Part shown: positions 18,501 to 25,278 of the stretch, one piece after another
How positions within the stretch are numbered: the first letter of the stretch is position 1
How the letters are laid out: each line of letters starts with the position of its first letter
Assembly (NCBI RefSeq): GCF_030317035.1
Contig: NZ_JASZYK010000004.1
Coordinates: 310,001 to 374,000 of the forward strand
From: Variovorax sp. J22G73
Lineage (GTDB): Bacteria; Pseudomonadota; Gammaproteobacteria; Burkholderiales; Burkholderiaceae_C
Direction: 5' to 3'
Length of the DNA stretch: 64,000 nucleotides
Position numbers and translations under genes: made by a program
Notes under the pieces: generated by a model
The model's database searches: none
What the model saw: the letters and a program-made list of their open reading frames with translations, nothing else
What the model was told of the DNA's origin: nothing

Positions 18501-19217
18501 CGCACCGGACGCGCCAGCGGCACGCCTTACAACGAGAAGCCCCGGCTGTGCGTGGCGCTCGACTACCTGTACATCCTCTCCTCGGGCGAGATGCCCGTGG
18601 GGTTTGCATGGGAGCCTCGAGCGGGCTTCGGCGCCAAGGGGAGACCTGCGGCGGTGACGCTGCGGCTGAGCGAGCAAGTGAGGAAGCTGGACTGCATCCG
18701 GGCGGTGAAGATCTGGGTATTCGAAGGGGGTAAGAACACTGTCGGAGACCCTGTACGCACCTGGCATTGCCTTACGCCTCGATTCACCGTGGAAGCAGGT
18801 GGTGGCACGCTGGTTTTTTCAAGCGGCGAGCTCCAGAAACTGGCAAGTGCGATGGTCACGGTTGCAGGGCGCCTGCCTGTCGGCGCGCGGGGCATTGCGC
18901 CCGTCACGACACAGCGGGTCGCACAAGCCTTCTGTGAAATCGTCCTCAAGAAACCTACGACGGGCAGGCACGCCGAGGGACCGGAGAAGGGAAAGAACGT
19001 TCCCGACTGGAGCGCCGACATGAAGTGGAAGAACGATCCTTGGATCTTCCCGCTGGACATCGGCACCTCGCAGGCCGGAGCCAACACCCATGACTTCATG
19101 CAGCGCAGGGACGGCGAGCACGGCCAGGTGCCCGATTGGAAGTTCCTGGCGAAGCACTACCGTGACAAAGGCTACATCGAGGCCGAAGACGCAATCAAAA
19201 GAGATGGCGATTCATGA
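15525..19217 (+). CDS. large calcineurin-like metallophosphoesterase of unknown role
   Basis: In this 1230-residue protein the metallophosphoesterase motifs are recognisable but widely spaced: SDVHI (Asp287, His289), GDLID (Asp351), GNHE (Asn421, His422), then ASHFT (His823) and GHSHR (His902, His904). About 400 residues are inserted between the third and fourth motifs; part of this insert is Ala/Gln-rich and probably helical. The first 280 and last 300 residues match no domain I know. No signal peptide is evident. The ATGA overlap with the next gene (19214) shows coupling to the beta-helix protein. Substrate could be a nucleotide, nucleic acid or phospholipid. Base use is less GC-biased toward the 3' end than in neighbours, suggesting acquisition. 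Confidence 0.75.
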   Translation: MADGPTASVCDCSEPAPRLALILYPSLGTPLLLGPEQMKCSLFIAAASLGSVDTQAARKAPDKRSRAVPMDKEASAIVARHLRLVGMKGPKPGAHIDVGELTGDGKDCTIARTAIQVWQVARFEAGALLHNHQGEVFATLSPQAVRAYAAAGFTGGNVYEVELDIAKLATAPDANTFKSFAWMVRPTKAQKQDFPSLCQAETVHAQDLLVEAFLSQQVRQGAGRHQASNAPGVARRGKEAALLEYDVARTGRSAESLYVETGARLAAWHPVIRLAGHAPLKLGHLSDVHINVRHRALAKSPAHLIEDPQFIADARPAVGRLVCDAFNALKALFDKIGASRKPDTALLLTGDLIDFNRNVDPRQVPDAHIGEQWKRFNVLNKLDNAKDPDLYPRGQDDMLAFSLVRYAYTELKLPVFMTTGNHEAYDVAYGVYPRVGAWGGTLGAMEILRNTLRQTEKVLSDFIKSMDALDRRIDEIGDAAIAAAQSTGADAAQALAASRQQTQAALTRLQADSDTTAGRANAALNDYLRQVKAAQPKAVAQAVALPSGPAPVARAWPLYQRTLDSARQKVAQVTNAAIGELWGSYTDVVGALGHGAIGLEHALASFGLKLAGTADDAGILAMDLGVRAGVVSAQAAVKGQAASAHLVVRKNRVDAQAALRSNKDLLNALEQQLATHRQDVNGASKFLGAQANPGIPADHNMTVLEATLAYGPTYGETWTSLNFTTANFDWFGVLFTPLSDFCIALPGQGQALERPRQVLVGLAWGETENFMNLQGTVAAGTDRHSFMILPRASASIDEAQQAVLRQALALKRKGNGPLVVASHFTMVNYSKAAFQEELSFVPSDAPRSIFTADGFSAAGALTSAGFNDANFGTCERNLRWYFEHCASIPGQPTRVDWHLSGHSHRSALYTVRHGRTGAGAPTITVTGRRDPGMYKEKSVAAADSGTQFVVSSCGGPIGVQNLAGELNGHTLRPPAGSRLDCTGRSIEQVKTLRTGRASGTPYNEKPRLCVALDYLYILSSGEMPVGFAWEPRAGFGAKGRPAAVTLRLSEQVRKLDCIRAVKIWVFEGGKNTVGDPVRTWHCLTPRFTVEAGGGTLVFSSGELQKLASAMVTVAGRLPVGARGIAPVTTQRVAQAFCEIVLKKPTTGRHAEGPEKGKNVPDWSADMKWKNDPWIFPLDIGTSQAGANTHDFMQRRDGEHGQVPDWKFLAKHYRDKGYIEAEDAIKRDGDS

Positions 19218-20260
19218 ATAGGCCCGCGGGATTGAGCAGGCGACTGCTGGGCCGTTCGGGCTTGTTGACGCTAGGCGCCGTGGCAGTCGGCGCACTCACT
19301 GGATTCGCACTGATGAAAAAAACACATATCCGCAACTTCGGCCCATCTTTCACCTACCTGAAGGACCCGGAGTTTCGAATACAGCAAACGGGCGAAGCCC
19401 TTCTGACGATCGACGGTGCCGAGTTCAGCGCAGAGCGTTTCGACGGCATGGCGTGGCGCAACATCGTCTTCAAGAACTGCGAGTTCGTGGGCCGCTACGA
19501 CATAGGTCCCCGCACGATGGACGATGTCCTGTTCGAGGACTGCAGCTTCTCAGGTGTATTGAGCTTCGGCGTGACCCACAAGGTCCGGTTCCTGCGCTGC
19601 CGCTGGAATGGCAAGCCGGTGATGTTTGCCGAAAAAGGAAGCAGGAACACAGTGTTCGAAGACTGTCGGTTCGAAGGCCCCGGCAGCGCTCCCAACAGCT
19701 GGGGTGCGGTCGGCAGCTACGGCGAAAGCGAATTTGTCCGGTGCAAGGCCAGGTGGTTCAACCTGCGGGGTCACGCCAAGCTCAGCATCGACAAATGCGA
19801 ATTCGAAGATGTCGACTGCGCCACCGACAAGAGAAACTCCGGCACGCCAGCTGTCGTCACCATCACGGGGAGCAAGCTGCGCGGCAGGTTCGACCTGGTG
19901 GCGTCAGACCTTCAATCCCTGACGATCCGCGACACCGTGGCGGACACCCTTGATTTGACCAACGCAGCCGTCGCTGGCGGTGTACTCATAGAGCGCGTCA
20001 AGGCCGGCTACATCAACGCCTACGTGGCAAGTGCCGACAGCCTGAGCGTGCGCAGCAGCCGGATCGTCGGCAACGGCAACAACGTCTTCGACGCCTACGC
20101 GGGCGGCATCCGGACCATCGAGATCGACAACGTCGTCTTCGGTGGCGGCCTCTCGACCGAGCCGGTCACGATTGCGGGAGGCACGGGCGACGACTTGAAC
20201 AACGTACGCGCCAGAGTCAACGAAAGCATCCTCGTTGCCAGGAGCAAGATTCCCGGCTGA
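19214..20260 (+). CDS. putative right-handed beta-helix protein with N-terminal anchor
   Basis: The 348-residue protein starts with SRRLLGRSGLLTLGAVAVGALTG, a twin-arginine-like or uncleaved membrane signal (about 8-33). The rest is a run of short beta-strand repeats (for example NIVFKNCEF, DVLFEDCSF, NTVFEDCRF, SEFVRCKARW), typical of a parallel beta-helix or pentapeptide-like solenoid. It overlaps the metallophosphoesterase gene by 4 bases. No enzymatic motif is recognised. GC is lower than in surrounding core genes. A short ORF two bases downstream seems to continue the same repeat pattern in another frame. Confidence 0.6.
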   Translation: MNRPAGLSRRLLGRSGLLTLGAVAVGALTGFALMKKTHIRNFGPSFTYLKDPEFRIQQTGEALLTIDGAEFSAERFDGMAWRNIVFKNCEFVGRYDIGPRTMDDVLFEDCSFSGVLSFGVTHKVRFLRCRWNGKPVMFAEKGSRNTVFEDCRFEGPGSAPNSWGAVGSYGESEFVRCKARWFNLRGHAKLSIDKCEFEDVDCATDKRNSGTPAVVTITGSKLRGRFDLVASDLQSLTIRDTVADTLDLTNAAVAGGVLIERVKAGYINAYVASADSLSVRSSRIVGNGNNVFDAYAGGIRTIEIDNVVFGGGLSTEPVTIAGGTGDDLNNVRARVNESILVARSKIPG

Positions 20261-20262
20261 AC

Positions 20263-20475
20263 ATGCATCACGTCAACACGACGGTCCTGCAGTTGAAGGA
20301 ATGCGAAATGGACAGCCTCGACCTCTCCCACAGCCGCATCGCCAAGCTCGAACTGACCGGCAACAGCATCGCCCGTTCCGTGGACCTGACCCGGACACAG
20401 GTCGAGCAAAGCAAGCTGCAACCCTTCGCCAAAGGACAGGTCAAGCTCGAAGGCTCGAACATCAAGCCCGACTGA
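20263..20475 (+). CDS. short beta-solenoid ORF, possibly a split C-terminus
   Basis: The 70-residue frame begins two bases after the stop of the 348-residue gene and encodes the same kind of strand repeat (VLQLKECEMDSLDLSHSRIAKLELTGN). It is in a different frame from the preceding gene. Either it is a separate small protein or it is the C-terminal end of the beta-helix cut off by a frameshift. The next gene is convergent, 20 bases away. Confidence 0.45.
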   Translation: MHHVNTTVLQLKECEMDSLDLSHSRIAKLELTGNSIARSVDLTRTQVEQSKLQPFAKGQVKLEGSNIKPD

Positions 20476-20495
20476 GCGCAGCCCCAGGAAGCTAC

Positions 20496-21248
20496 TCAGC
20501 CGCCGTCGCCCCGCACCTGCGACACCATCAGTTCCAACCGCCCCACATCGGCCACCAGCAACGCCTTGTCGTCCTTGCGCAGCACCCCGCTGCGCACCAG
20601 CACGTTGAGCTCGCGGGTCACCTGCTCGCGGTTGGTGCTGATCTGGCTGGCCAGCGCCGCGTGCTTGGGCGCCGGGTCGAGCCGGGCCTGGTTGGCGTCG
20701 CCCTCGTGGGGGCCCGCCGCACGCGCCAGGCGCAGCAGCTCGGCGTGCAGCCGGTTCTGCACGCCCAGGGTGCTCAAGTCGATCACGCGCTCTGACAGCT
20801 GCCGCACCAGCGACGCCAGCCGCTGCATCACCCGCTCGGCTACCAGCGGCTCGTCGCGCAGCAGGGCCATGAAGGCGGCGCGGTCCAGGCTGGCGACCAC
20901 GCTGGGCGCCAGCGTGACCACGTCGGCGGAGCGCGGGCCGCCGTCGATGGCGGCAATGTCACCGAAGTGCTCGCCCGCCTCCGAATCGCGGAAGGTCACC
21001 TGCCGGCCGTTAGCCGAATAGGTCGTCACCCGCACCCGGCCCGAGACCAGCAGGAACACCTCGCCCTGCTGCTCGGCGCGCAGCAACAGCGGCTTGCCGG
21101 CCTCCACGCTGTGCCACAGGCACTGCTGGGCCAGCAGGTCCAGGCGCTGGTCCGACAAACCTTCGAGCAGCGCGACGTGGCGCAGCGCGAGGCTGGACCG
21201 CGGGGCAACGCCGGGGGAGGTGGAGGGGGAGGTTTCAGGTTTGGCCAT
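20496..21248 (-). CDS. Crp/Fnr family regulator with cyclic-nucleotide-type binding pocket
   Basis: The 250-residue protein has a cNMP-binding domain (about 25-145) with the phosphate-binding cassette EHFGDIAAIDGGPRSADV; Arg106-Ser107 sit where CRP binds the cyclic phosphate. It also has a C-terminal winged helix (about 165-235) with recognition helix STNREQVTRELN. Arg207, Glu208 and Arg212 reproduce the RExxxR contacts that read the GTG core in CRP. Start 21248 (MAKPETSP) is preferred, with 21275 possible. It is divergent from a class III nucleotide cyclase (21305) and close to two promoters with CRP-geometry dyads, so it probably senses the cyclase product. Confidence 0.9.
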   Translation of the reverse strand: MAKPETSPSTSPGVAPRSSLALRHVALLEGLSDQRLDLLAQQCLWHSVEAGKPLLLRAEQQGEVFLLVSGRVRVTTYSANGRQVTFRDSEAGEHFGDIAAIDGGPRSADVVTLAPSVVASLDRAAFMALLRDEPLVAERVMQRLASLVRQLSERVIDLSTLGVQNRLHAELLRLARAAGPHEGDANQARLDPAPKHAALASQISTNREQVTRELNVLVRSGVLRKDDKALLVADVGRLELMVSQVRGDGG

Positions 21249-21304
21249 GCCAGGGGTCGGTAAGGGCGCGCGCATTATGCTCGGGTGCCGTTTCGAACCC
21301 GTTC

Positions 21305-22978
21305 ATGGACAGACGTTCCCCCCCCACCCCTTTTTCGCTGAGACCGCCCACGCGGCGCAATCTCCGCTGGGTGAGCGGGCTGGTGCTGATGGCCTATGTG
21401 ACGGCGCACCTGCTGAACCACGCGCTGGGCATCTATTCGTTCGCCGCGGCCGAAACGGTGCTGCGCGGCGTGCAGAAGTTCTGGCACAGCGGGGTCGGCA
21501 CCGCCCTGCTGTACGGCGCCGCAGCCACGCACCTGGCGCTGGCGGTGCTGGCGCTGTGGGAGCGCCGCACCCTGCGCATGCCGCCGCTGGAAGGTGTGCG
21601 CGTGCTGTTGGGCTTCGCGCTGCCGCTGCTGCTGGCCACCCACCTCACCGCGATGCGCGGCGCCTACCTGGCCTACGGCATCGAGGGCTCCTACGTGCGC
21701 GTGGTCTGGGGCCTGTGGGACTGGCAAGGCGCCGCCGCGCAGCTGGGCATGATGCTGGCGGCCTGGGCGCACGGCTGCCTGGGCCTGCACTTCGCGCTGC
21801 GGGTGCAGCCGGCCTACCGCCGCTTCTCGCACCTGCTGCTGGCCGTGGCGGTGGTGCTGCCGCTGGCGGCGGCGATGGGCTTCGTGTCAATGGGGCGCGA
21901 GTTCCAGTGGACCGGCGTGCCGCCCGTGGTGCTGCCGAGCGCCGAACAGGGCCAGGCGCTGGCCGCGGCTGAAAACTACATCAAGTGGGGCTACGGCCTG
22001 GCGCTGCTGGCGCTGCTGGCCGCGCGCTGGGGGCGCAACGGGTTCGCCCGGCTGTCGCGCCAGCCGTCGGTCACGCTGCGCTACCCCGGCCGCGCGGTGC
22101 AGGTGCCGCGCGGCTGGAGCGTGCTGGAGGCCAGCCGCTCGCACGGCATCGACCATGTGTCGATCTGCGGCGGGCGCGCGCGCTGCTCGACCTGCCGCGT
22201 GCGCGTGGCAGGGCCCGCCGAACACATCGGCCAGCCGGGCCGCGACGAGCAGCGCACGCTGGAGCGCGTGCGCGCCCCGAGCGACGTGCGCCTGGCCTGC
22301 CAGCTGCGCCCGCGCGGCGACATCGAGGTCACGCCGCTGTTCGCGCCGCGGCCCAACGAAGGCCGGCCCGCGCCGGTCGGCCACTTCGGGCGCGAGCACG
22401 ACGTGGCGATCCTGTTCGTCGACCTGCGGCGCTGGTCGGGCCTGTCGGAGCGGCAGTGGCCCTTCGACCTGGCCTATGTGCTCGACCGCTACTTCGCCAC
22501 CGTGGGCGGAGCCGTGCGCGAGAGCGGCGGCGTGCCCAACCAGTTCATCGGCGACAGCGTGATGGCCATCTTCGGGCTGGAGTGCGACCTGCCCACGGCC
22601 TGCAGGCAGGCACTGCAAGCGACCGCGCTCATCGCCGAGCGCATGGACGCATGGAGCGAAGGCTTCGAGGCGCAGTTCGGCCAGCGGCTGGAGTTCGGCA
22701 TGGGCCTGCATGCGGGCCGCGCGGCGGTGGGCGAAGTGGGCTACCTCGAAACCACCACCTTCACCGCCATCGGCGAAGTGGTGAACACCGCGAGCCGGCT
22801 GCAGGACCACTCGAAGATGGCCGCGTCGCGCCTGGTCGTGTCGCTGTTCGCGGCGCAGCAGGCGGGCATCGCGCACACGATGGGCGACGCGCAAACGCTC
22901 GCCGTGCGGGGCCGCTCCGAACCGCTGCAGGTGCTGTATCCGCAGCCTGCGAACCCTGCTGCGCGCTCTCTTGCGTAG
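21305..22978 (+). CDS. membrane-bound class III nucleotide cyclase with 2Fe-2S ferredoxin domain
   Basis: The 557-residue protein has three parts. Residues about 20-245 are six or so membrane helices with several His (HLLNHALG, HLTAMRG), resembling a cytochrome-b-like module. About 255-345 is a plant-type 2Fe-2S domain with C288-x5-C294-x2-C297 and C332. About 365-540 is a class III cyclase: metal-binding Asp373 (FVDLRRW) and Asp417 (GDSVMA), and GEVVNTASRL carrying the transition-state Asn and Arg. The layout suggests that redox state or quinone level controls cAMP-type synthesis. It is divergent from the Crp-family gene, its likely reader. Confidence 0.88.
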   Translation: MDRRSPPTPFSLRPPTRRNLRWVSGLVLMAYVTAHLLNHALGIYSFAAAETVLRGVQKFWHSGVGTALLYGAAATHLALAVLALWERRTLRMPPLEGVRVLLGFALPLLLATHLTAMRGAYLAYGIEGSYVRVVWGLWDWQGAAAQLGMMLAAWAHGCLGLHFALRVQPAYRRFSHLLLAVAVVLPLAAAMGFVSMGREFQWTGVPPVVLPSAEQGQALAAAENYIKWGYGLALLALLAARWGRNGFARLSRQPSVTLRYPGRAVQVPRGWSVLEASRSHGIDHVSICGGRARCSTCRVRVAGPAEHIGQPGRDEQRTLERVRAPSDVRLACQLRPRGDIEVTPLFAPRPNEGRPAPVGHFGREHDVAILFVDLRRWSGLSERQWPFDLAYVLDRYFATVGGAVRESGGVPNQFIGDSVMAIFGLECDLPTACRQALQATALIAERMDAWSEGFEAQFGQRLEFGMGLHAGRAAVGEVGYLETTTFTAIGEVVNTASRLQDHSKMAASRLVVSLFAAQQAGIAHTMGDAQTLAVRGRSEPLQVLYPQPANPAARSLA

Positions 22979-22990
22979 TTGACGAAAGCG

Positions 22991-23032
22991 GTGCGCAAAC
23001 GCACAGCGCCCCAGGCGCCGCGGTTTCACACT
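22991..23032 (+). promoter_or_regulatory. CRP-like dyad plus -10 candidate, first DUF4148-like gene
   Basis: GTGCG-CAAA-CGCAC (22991-23004) is followed after 22 bases by CACACT (23027-23032). The spacing is identical to that at 14557 and 23603. CACACT keeps A2 and T6 of a -10 hexamer, predicting a start near 23039 and a leader of about 50 bases. Confidence 0.7.
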
Positions 23033-23091
23033 GGCTGCGTGGCAACGACGAATGTCCGCCGTCCACACCGTCAGTCGAAGGGACTCGCATC

Positions 23092-23478
23092 ATGAACACC
23101 AAGCAACGCCTCGCTCTGTCCGCCGTCACGTTCGCCCTGCTGGGCGCCGTGGGCGCGGCACATGCCGAAACCTACGACGGGGTGCACCCGATCACCTCGT
23201 CCGCCAGCCGCACCGATGTGCGCGCCGAAGCCGTGGCCGCCGCGCACAACGACAACCCCTATGCCGACGGCGCCAGCGCCGGCCCCGCCCCGGTGGTTGC
23301 CTCGTCCGCCAGCCGCGCCGAGGTTCGCGCCGAAGCCGTGGCCGCCGCGCACGGCGACAACCCGTACGCCGAAGGCGCCTCGTCGGGCACGGCCCCGATG
23401 GTGGCCAGCACCATCGACCGCGCGACGGTGCGTGCCGCGGCCCGCGCCGCCGCACGTGGCGACGCGCTGCCGCTGTAA
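23092..23478 (+). CDS. small secreted DUF4148-like protein, copy 1
   Basis: The 128-residue protein has a Sec signal peptide (about 1-25, cleavage after AAHA) and repeated modules SAS/TIDR-x-V-x-AEAVAAAHxDNPYA, each about 42 residues, as in DUF4148-type periplasmic proteins of Burkholderiales. Function is unknown. A near copy lies 614 bp downstream with the same promoter. It is 113 bases after the cyclase gene and ends at a strong terminator. Confidence 0.85.
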   Translation: MNTKQRLALSAVTFALLGAVGAAHAETYDGVHPITSSASRTDVRAEAVAAAHNDNPYADGASAGPAPVVASSASRAEVRAEAVAAAHGDNPYAEGASSGTAPMVASTIDRATVRAAARAAARGDALPL

Positions 23479-23521
23479 GCGACGCGCCGCGCACGGCTCG
23501 CTCCGGCGAGCATTCGCCTCG

Positions 23522-23557
23522 AGGCCGGCCCTTGCGAAAGCGGGGGCCGGCCTTTTT
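23522..23557 (+). terminator. intrinsic terminator between the DUF4148-like genes
   Basis: AGGCCGGCCC (23522-23531) pairs with GGGCCGGCCT (23544-23553) and is followed by a T-run (23553-23557). It separates the two copies, so each has its own transcript. Confidence 0.88.
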
Positions 23558-23602
23558 CATGGGGCAGGGCGCGATCGTGGAGCGGACGGCACACGAAAAG
23601 CG

Positions 23603-23644
23603 GTGCGCAAACGCACAGCGCCCATCGCGCCGCGGTTTCACACT
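23603..23644 (+). promoter_or_regulatory. CRP-like dyad plus -10 candidate, second DUF4148-like gene
   Basis: GTGCG-CAAA-CGCAC (23603-23616) and CACACT (23639-23644) repeat the arrangement at 22991 with the same 22-base spacing. Much of the flank (GCGCCGCGGTTT, then CGTGGCAACGACG) is also shared, showing that promoter and gene were duplicated together. Confidence 0.7.
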
Positions 23645-23705
23645 TCATCGCGTGGCAACGACGGATGTCCGCCGCCCACACAGTGAAACCCAAAAGACGC
23701 TCACC

Positions 23706-24068
23706 ATGAACTCCAAGCAACGCATCGCCGCTTCCGTCTTCACCACCGCCTTCGCCCTCCTGGGCGCCGCCGGCGCGCACGCGGAAGCCTATGACGGCGT
23801 GCATGCCATCACCTCGGCCGCGAGCCGCGCCGCCGTGAACGCCGAAGCCGTGGCCGCCACGCGCGAAGGCAATGCCTATTCGGACGCCGCCGCCGAAGGC
23901 ACCGTGGCCGTGAATTCGACGCTGGACCGCGCCAGCGTGCATGCGCAGGCCGTGGCCGCCGCCAGCAACCCGCTGCAAAGCCTGGACCGCCGCGCGTTCT
24001 ACCGCGACGAAGTGCCTGCCGCCTACAAGAAGCCCGCGGTGTCGTTCACCCGCCAGGCCGGCCGCTGA
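23706..24068 (+). CDS. small secreted DUF4148-like protein, copy 2
   Basis: The 120-residue protein is a paralogue of the one at 23092: a Sec signal peptide (cleavage near GAHA, residue 26), the EAYDGVHAITSAASRAAV start of the mature part and the repeated AEAVAA segment. The C-terminal 35 residues (SLDRRAFYRDEVPAAY and beyond) differ from copy 1. It is exported and probably periplasmic; no function is known. It is convergent with maleylacetate reductase. Confidence 0.85.
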   Translation: MNSKQRIAASVFTTAFALLGAAGAHAEAYDGVHAITSAASRAAVNAEAVAATREGNAYSDAAAEGTVAVNSTLDRASVHAQAVAAASNPLQSLDRRAFYRDEVPAAYKKPAVSFTRQAGR

Positions 24069-24102
24069 GCCACGGCGCGGCCCCTGCCGCAGCCTCGCCG
24101 GC

Positions 24103-25164
24103 TCAGGGCCGCGCGCCTTCCCAGGCGTTCTGCAGCAAGGCGCGGATCGCATCGCGCTCCAGCGGGCGCGGGTTCGGGTACTGGTTCTTGAGCGCGTGCG
24201 CGCAGGCCAGGTCGAGGTCCGACTCCTTCATGCCGATGTCGCGCAGCGCGACCGGCGCGCCGTTGTCGCGCGCCAGGTCGTACACCGCCTGCGCGGCGCT
24301 GCTGCCGCCCAAGGCCTTCGTAATGCGGGCCGTCGCACCCGGCGCCGCCTCGGCGTTGTAGGCCAGTGCATGCGGCAGCACGATGGTGTGCGTCTCGGCA
24401 TGCGGCAGGTTGAAGCTGCCGCCCAGCGTGTGGCACAGCTTGTGGTGCAGCGCCATGCCGACGTTGCCCAGCACGGTGCCGCACAGCCAGGCCCCGTAGA
24501 GCGCGTCGCTGCGCGCGCCCAGGTCCTTGGGCGTGGCGCGGATGGCGGGCAGCGCGCGGCCCAGCGCGGCGATGCCTTCCTGCGCCATCAGGTCCATGAT
24601 CGGGTTCGAATCGACCGCGTACAGCCCTTCGGCCGCGTGCGCGATGGCGTTGATGCCGCTGGTCACGCTCAGGCCCACGGGCAGCGTGAGCGACAGTTCG
24701 GGGTCGTAGATGACGGTGCGCGGCAGCACCTTGAAGTCCTTGCCCGTCTTCTTCATGCCGGCCTCGGTGATGCCGTAGATCGGCGTCATCTCGGAGCCCG
24801 CGTAGGTGGTCGGAATGGCCAGGATCGGCAAGCCCGAATCCAGCGCGATGGCCTTGCCCAGCCCGGTGGTCGAGCCGCCGCCGATGGCCACCGCGCAGTC
24901 GGCGCCCAGGCGCTGCGCCACCTCTCGGGCTTCGCGCGCCGTCTCGATGGGCACGTGCATCACGGCGCGGTCGAACACGCCGGCCGCGTGCGCGCCCAGC
25001 ATGTCGGCGACGCGCTCGGCCTGCGGCCGCTGCTCGGGCGTGGACAGCACCAGCGCCCGGCGGGCGCCCAGCGCGTCGATCTCGCGGGCCAGGTGCTGCA
25101 GCGCACCGGCACCGAACACCACCCGCTGGGCAACGCTGTTGTAGATGAAGGGCTGTAGGGACAT
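24103..25164 (-). CDS. maleylacetate reductase
   Basis: The 353-residue enzyme belongs to the iron-containing-alcohol-dehydrogenase superfamily branch that reduces maleylacetate to 3-oxoadipate with NAD(P)H. It shows GGGSTTGLGKAIA (nucleotide binding), PTTYAGSEMTPIYGIT, and the metal-site-like His cluster HHKLCHTLGG and HAETH. Start 25164 (MSLQPFIYNS) is the conserved family start; the longer frame adds 16 unlike residues. It lies 114 bases downstream of the DoxX gene and has its own candidate operator (25240-25266). It would use the product of the dioxygenase at 12500. Confidence 0.92.
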   Translation of the reverse strand: MSLQPFIYNSVAQRVVFGAGALQHLAREIDALGARRALVLSTPEQRPQAERVADMLGAHAAGVFDRAVMHVPIETAREAREVAQRLGADCAVAIGGGSTTGLGKAIALDSGLPILAIPTTYAGSEMTPIYGITEAGMKKTGKDFKVLPRTVIYDPELSLTLPVGLSVTSGINAIAHAAEGLYAVDSNPIMDLMAQEGIAALGRALPAIRATPKDLGARSDALYGAWLCGTVLGNVGMALHHKLCHTLGGSFNLPHAETHTIVLPHALAYNAEAAPGATARITKALGGSSAAQAVYDLARDNGAPVALRDIGMKESDLDLACAHALKNQYPNPRPLERDAIRALLQNAWEGARP

Positions 25165-25239
25165 GCTGCTGGCTTTCTTCGGACGCGATCTTGCGGTCAC
25201 GCGAGTGTTCACCCGGCCCGGGCGCCGTTCAACCCCTCG

Positions 25240-25266
25240 GGCGGAAAGGAGTTTTCCGCCCGGCGG
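25240..25266. promoter_or_regulatory. dyad and shared element upstream of maleylacetate reductase
   Basis: GGCGGAAA-GGAGT-TTTCCGCC (25240-25260) is a perfect 8-bp-arm dyad. The overlapping TTTTCCGCCCGGCGG (25252-25266) matches the dioxygenase-side element at 13456 in 14 of 15 bases. It lies 76-102 bp upstream of the reductase start. It could also act as a hairpin at the end of the DoxX transcript. Confidence 0.55.
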
Positions 25267-25278
25267 CTGGGTTGGCGC

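Noticed and set aside
15351..18767. 1138-codon minus-strand frame opposite the metallophosphoesterase gene
   Set aside because: Composition is that of an antisense shadow, and the plus strand has intact metallophosphoesterase motifs and a good start.
15440..20475. type VI secretion effector island
   Set aside because: No VgrG, PAAR, Hcp or adaptor gene is recognisable; the 30-codon ORF is too short to support a PAAR remnant.
21282..21301. CGGGT-N10-ACCCG dyad just before the cyclase start
   Set aside because: It differs from the GTGCG dyad and ends 4 bases before the ATG; short GC-rich dyads are common here, so no regulator is assigned.
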